Source: Vesta saturnalis
Lineage: Eukaryota > Arthropoda > Insecta > Coleoptera > Lampyridae
Reading direction: 5' to 3'
Assembly: GCA_036346205.1 (NCBI GenBank)
Contig: JARFJB010001598.1
Span: 1,311,001-1,375,000, forward strand
DNA length: 64,000 bases
The position numbers and the translations under genes are program-made. Below are positions 59,644-64,000 of this stretch, piece by piece (position 1 is the stretch's first letter; the number at the start of each line of letters is the position of its first letter). A model generated the notes under the pieces. The model was not told the DNA's origin. It saw only the letters and a program-made list of their open reading frames with translations, and made no database searches.

Positions 59644-59777
59644 GGGAATGTGGACATCAACCAGCTGTTCGTGTATGGGATTTACAATCGGATCCTCAAC
59701 CTGGCCTCCCTGGTTTTACTCCTCAAGTACAACATGTAGCTGAATTTTTATCACACAAATATGGAATTAGTTGTGTT
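59644..59777 (+). CDS. Wdr62: WDR62/MAPKBP1-like WD40 protein, next exon
   Basis: After a 113 bp intron with a TTTTAG acceptor, 134 bases encode (G)ECGHQPAVRVWDLQSDP, QPGLPGFTPQVQHVAEFLSH, KYGISCV, ended by a GTAAGT donor at 59778. GHxPAVRVWD and EFLxHKYGISCV match the WDR62/MAPKBP1 pattern GHMPAVRVWD...ELQEHKYGVACV. The insect-type insertion (PQPGLPGFTPQVQHV) between the two is not in vertebrate forms as I know them. The following exon (FSP..KY.VSVG.QHDM-like) is not found before 64000, so the intron is longer than 4.2 kb. Confidence 0.85.
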
Positions 59778-60040
59778 GTAAGTGTTTTGAGTTACAATAC
59801 TCAAAAGAAGTCTATAAGTAATAAAATTGGGCGCCACACGAATTTAAAAAATTTCTTACTTGAATTGTATATAAAATGGAACTATTATACTGTTCGCATT
59901 ACTTTTTGAGAATACAAGTATTGTCTTGTAGAGGACTCTTATCATATACAGATACACATTTCTCATCGCTATCTAATGGCTAGTTATCTTTTTATATACT
60001 GTTTGCGTTAAATACGCACTAAATTTTTAGTCTATAAATA

Positions 60041-62665
60041 CAGGGTGTGGCGCAGAGTTTTGATTAAAAATAATGGCGGATACAGTTTTGTTATAAATCT
60101 GAAATTACGAAGCTGTAGGTTTTGGATGACGCTAAGTTCAAATATAATATTGTCCTGAATGTGGCACTTCCGGTTCTACCGGAAGTAGACGTCAACTTTG
60201 TTATTTTAAATAGAACCTAATATTTTTTATTTTATTTTCGAATTCTAAATGATATTCTAGATAAAATTTATGCACAATGTCTTATACCAAAAATGAAGTA
60301 TTTTCGAGATATTTCGATTTTTAAAAATTTTAAAAATCCTAGTCCACATTGAATAGCGATATCTCCATTAATAACGTGAAATTGTAACCAATAAACAACA
60401 AGCGCTTGCCCGTTAACTCCATATATCCATCTCATTGATATTTCATTCAGGGTGTTTTAAACTTAGCCGCCAACATGCACAATTTAAATCATTTATAAGT
60501 CGCATACTATAAAAGAACACCCTGTATTTTATTACATTTTCCGCTGTATTTTTTAAGCCAATTCGTTTGATATCAGTATCCCTATACCTAAATCCAACCA
60601 CTTTTGAGATATTTCATTATCTTAGTTAAAACATAACAACACTTAATTATTTCAACATTAGTAAAGGGTAGGTCATGATTTCCATTATTTAAGGTGATAT
60701 TTTGTTATTTTTTCATAAGTTATTAATTCTGAAAAGTAACCAATAGCCTGAAAGGATTATTAATTGTGGATATCATTAAAAACGTTGACTAGGTATTTTG
60801 TATTAATTTAATTAGATAACTTACAAACAAAAATAACTAAATGTAATATTAAACAAATAAAGTTTTATAATAAGTGTTCAAAATTAGCACCATCTACTTC
60901 TAAACATTTATGAATCCTTTTCATTAAGTTATGTCTTGTAATTCTGGAAATATGGTCGGGTGTTAGAGAATTAAAAGCAAATAAGACTCTCTGCATCATA
61001 TCCTCTTGTGTCGTAACAGGTTTGGAAAATACCTGATTTTAATGTAACCCCAAATACCAAAATCTAGAGGAGCAAAATCAGGAGAGCGAGCTGGCCAACG
61101 AAACGGACCCTGATTTAATCCATCTATCATCAAACATGTCGTAAAGATGCTGAGCAACAGGCCCAAAGTTACGAGGAGGTGCTCCATCTTGCTGATACCA
61201 AGCTGAAGCCGCCTCTCCATTTCTTAAAGTATGTAACGCCGGTCGTATGGCTTCTTCTAAAATGTGGCAATATCTTGTACCATTTAAATTTTCATCATAA
61301 AATTTTAATGCTAAAACTTTATCGTCTTTTATTGCACAAAAAACATTAAAACTCCAACTATCTTGGAAATAACGTTATCTACTAACGTGGATTTTTATTA
61401 GACCAAAAGTGGGAATTATGTCGATTAAATAATCCATTTTTGCTAAACTTTGCTTCATCACACCATATAACTTTTTTTCATCCTCTTGGGTCTTCATTAA
61501 AAACCATTCACATAATTCTACCCTTCGAAGAAGATCACCTAATTGTAAGTGTGCACCAAATGATATGAAAATGGTTTCCATTTGTGTTTTTTTAAAATGC
61601 AATGAATTATTCTCGTCGACAAAGTAAGATCTCTCTCACAATCTCTAATGGAGGCATTTGGAGAGGCCGTAAAATAACCCAAAACATTAATTTCGTTTAT
61701 GTCACTGTCCACTAGTGGTTTATTTTTATTAATTTTTGTCTTAAATTGACCAAACAGACGGCATTTTTTAAGCAATCTTCTTACAATATCACCAGTTGCA
61801 TTTGGTCGATTTGGATATCTTTCTACAAAAACACGGCAAGTCCGTTCAACAATTCTATTACTCTCGCCGTAAATAATAATAAGATTTAAAAAATCATCAT
61901 TAGTAAATCCTACATTTTCCATTATTTACTATGAAATACAAACTGGTAAAGAAAACTGTCAAAACAACATAAACAATTAACGTTCTAATTATCAAATCTC
62001 TGACAGACATGGCGTACCCTTTACTAACGTTGAAATAATTAAGTGTTGTTATGTTTTAACTAAGATAATGAAATATCTCAAAAGTGGTTGGATTTAGGTA
62101 TAGGGAATACTGATACCAAACGAATTGGTTTAAAAAAATACAGCGGAAAATGTAATAAAATACAGGGTGTTCTATTTAAAGTAAGCAACTTATAAATGAT
62201 TTAAATTGTGCTTGTTGGCGTCTAAGTTTAAAACACCCTGTATGAAATATCAATGAGATGGATATATGGAGTTAACGGGCAAGCGCTTGTTGTTTATTGG
62301 TTACAATTTCACGTCACTAGCTTCGTTATTAATGGAGATATCGTTATTCAATGTGGACTAGGATTTTTTCAAAATTTAAAAAAATCGAAATATCTCGAAA
62401 ATACTTCATTTTTGGTATAGGACATTGTGCACAAATTTTATCTAGAATTTCATGTAGAATTCGAAAATAAAATAAAAAATATTAGGTTCTATTTAAAATA
62501 ACAAAGTTGACGTCTACTTCCGATATAACCGGAAGTGCCACATTCAGGACAATATTATATTTGAACTCAGCGTCATCCAAAACCTACAGCTTCGTAATTT
62601 CAGATTTTTAACATAACTGTATCCGCCATTACTTTAAACAAAATCCTTCGCGCCGCCACATCCTG
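60041..62665 (-). mobile_element. Tc1/mariner-superfamily element with ~640 bp TIRs
   Basis: TA at 60039-60040 and 62666-62667. The outer ~640 bp (60041-60685 and 62020-62665) are inverted copies, sharing GGCACTTCCGGTT, CAATGTGGACTAGGATTTTT and CAAGCGCTTGTTGTTTATTG on opposite strands. Inside each arm are further CACCCTGTAT and CAGGGTGTT motifs, as if ends were nested. It lies in the WDR62-like intron. Confidence 0.92.
60860..61922 (-). pseudogene. Tc1/mariner-type transposase
   Basis: A clean 127-codon N-terminal frame (MENVGFTNDDFLNLIIIYGE, CRVFVERYPNRPNATGDIVR, DLTLSTRIIHCILKKHKWKP) holds both helix-turn-helix motifs. After a shift comes LLRRVELCEWFLM and, in another frame, WCDEAKFSKNGLFNRHNS (first Asp). 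Then a damaged part, and near 61200 QQDGAPPRNFG (second Asp) and WPARSPDFAPLDFGIWGYIK (third Asp). The end reads into HLFRS-like helices near 60900. Four or five shifts; otherwise fairly complete. Confidence 0.85.
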
Positions 62666-62679
62666 TATAGTATTCGCCA

Positions 62680-63770
62680 AAATAAACAGTACCGAAAACA
62701 ACTTTAGTAATTTTTTAATTTTTGTATTTACATATTCAAAATGGGCACCATTACGGCGTAAACAAGCTTCATAGCGATTTTGCATATCATAGAACACATT
62801 CATAAATAGTGGTTGACGCAGTTGTTGGAAATACTGACTATCATGATACCCCAATTGTATGTAACAGGTGACGTAAGGTCAGGCAAAAGGGTAATCGAGG
62901 TCCGTTCCACGAGAAATTATTCCAAAATGCTCGCGGAAAAGTTCTAATGGCAGTATGGGTTGTGGCGCCATTCTGTTGAAACCATTGCCTGTTCAACTGT
63001 AAATTTCATGCGCGGCAAAATTTCTTAAATCTCTCACAAAAGGCATGATGATATTCTACTTATAACCGCTCTTGATTTACTTTAACTGTGTGTTGATTCC
63101 GTCATCAACAAAATAGGACCTTATTATACCGTGCCCCGATACGACACACTAAATCGTAACCGAGCACTGTGAAATGTTTTTCTGCAATGAAGTCAGGGTG
63201 TTCAAATCCAATAAATCGAGTTGTTTGTCTATTGATATGGCCATTTAAGTGAACATGACTTTCGTCTGAAAACCATACATTTTCAAGTATCTTCATATAC
63301 TAGGCTCAACACTCATCCACAATAAACTTTTCTTCTTGAACGCTTGTCCACAGCGTTTACTCCTTTGCCAGTTTGAACACGATGTGGATAACCACCAATG
63401 CCTTTGAACATTCTACGTGTGGATGTTTCACTGATGTTTAATTTATACGCAGTTCGTCGAATACTACTTTGTGGAGACTGCTAAACCTGGTCAAGAACCC
63501 GTTCTTCATTATAGTTGGAACAAACTGTTCTTCGACGACCTTAAGAACCGTTACGCTGACACAACACACTACCAGTGCGACGAAATTTCTCAACAATTGC
63601 TAACGTTACGCTTTTACTGGGTGCAGCTTTATTAAATTGCTTCCGGTATGTTTCAATATTCAAACTTGGGCCATTGCCTCGTCTACTTCCGTATGAACGG
63701 AAATAATGTTCTACTATAAGTACCTTTTCCTCAGCTGTTAGAACGATTTTAGAATGATTTTAACACGAGC
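62680..63770 (-). pseudogene. Second Tc1/mariner-type transposase in the intron
   Basis: On the minus strand: LTAEEKVLIVEHYFRSYGSR, FNKAAPSKSVTLAIVEKFRR then TGSVLCQRNGS, SSIRRTAYKLNISETSTRRM, VWFSDESHVHLNGHINRQTT (first Asp) and QWFQQNGATTHTA. The last normally reads QQDGAT, so the second catalytic Asp is Asn. The third motif is scrambled. A tail (NRYEACLRRNGAHFEYV) follows at 62790-62710. The HTH arrangement differs from the neighbouring element, so it is another subfamily. It abuts the TIR of that element on its right side. No ends could be located. 63771-64000 holds nothing I recognise. Confidence 0.78.
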
Positions 63771-64000
63771 GTAATATTTTATGACAGTCAATGACAAACA
63801 AGCCAATCATAACAGACTCGCCTAAGCCATTCCGTGGTCCTTCATATTTCGGTACTGTTTATTTTCTCGAATACCCTAGCTTCAAGCGCTTAAATTAACG
63901 CGTAGCACCTAAATTCCTGAATTTTCTTTTAGGAAGCTTTTATCCTTTACAATCGCGCTCTTATCCATCGTTTTCTGTCATTTCATAATGTACTTGCATA

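Overview
This window is AT-rich, intron-bearing, repeat-dominated nuclear DNA from an arthropod, most likely an insect. The mobile elements (piggyBac, Tigger/pogo, hAT, several Tc1/mariner copies, a Penelope fragment, Ty3/Gypsy and a tRNA-derived SINE) and the WDR62-like exons fit that reading; a more exact placement is not supported by the sequence alone.

Layout. 1-12.9 kb: two different degenerate satellites (~138 bp unit at 240-1800; ~130 bp unit at 4200-12195) around a small CpG-richer stretch (2060-2560). The second satellite is split by a Tc1/mariner relative with ~0.6 kb inverted repeats, which itself holds a SINE and a deleted mariner. 12.9-14.35 kb: a ~0.7 kb block, then a second version of it that looks base-by-base interleaved with retroelement LTR sequence, probably an assembly artefact. 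14.35-25.3 kb: a frameshifted ~11 kb Ty3/Gypsy element on the minus strand with long LTRs, a tRNA-His primer site, leader tandem repeats, gag, a G-patch-like motif before the protease, RT/RNase H and integrase. 25.4-34.9 kb: two related LTR-like direct repeats on the plus strand; the second is split by a 4.6 kb Tc1/mariner element, itself invaded by a deleted env-bearing LTR retroelement. 34.9-37.7 kb: A+T repeats, microsatellites, a pyrimidine tract and a short Helitron-like end.

37.9-56.3 kb is the most informative part. One minus-strand gene of unknown function, with two C-x2-C...H-x3-C modules near the N-terminus and a TGCD motif near the C-terminus, runs through the whole stretch. It has been broken by piggyBac (exon 1), a Tigger-like element (intron 1), a Penelope-like fragment (intron 2), a Tc1/mariner relative and a hAT element. 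Target duplications (TTAA, TA, ~200 bp, AGTACTGA) delimit most insertions, so the older gene can be traced between them.

57-64 kb: an internally deleted Tc1/mariner copy, then two consecutive spliced exons of a WDR62/MAPKBP1-like WD40 protein (59415-59777, plus strand). They are the only ordinary host gene I can name. The presumed downstream intron carries two more decayed Tc1/mariner elements. Almost every transposase shows frameshifts, stops or lost catalytic residues; piggyBac is the best preserved.
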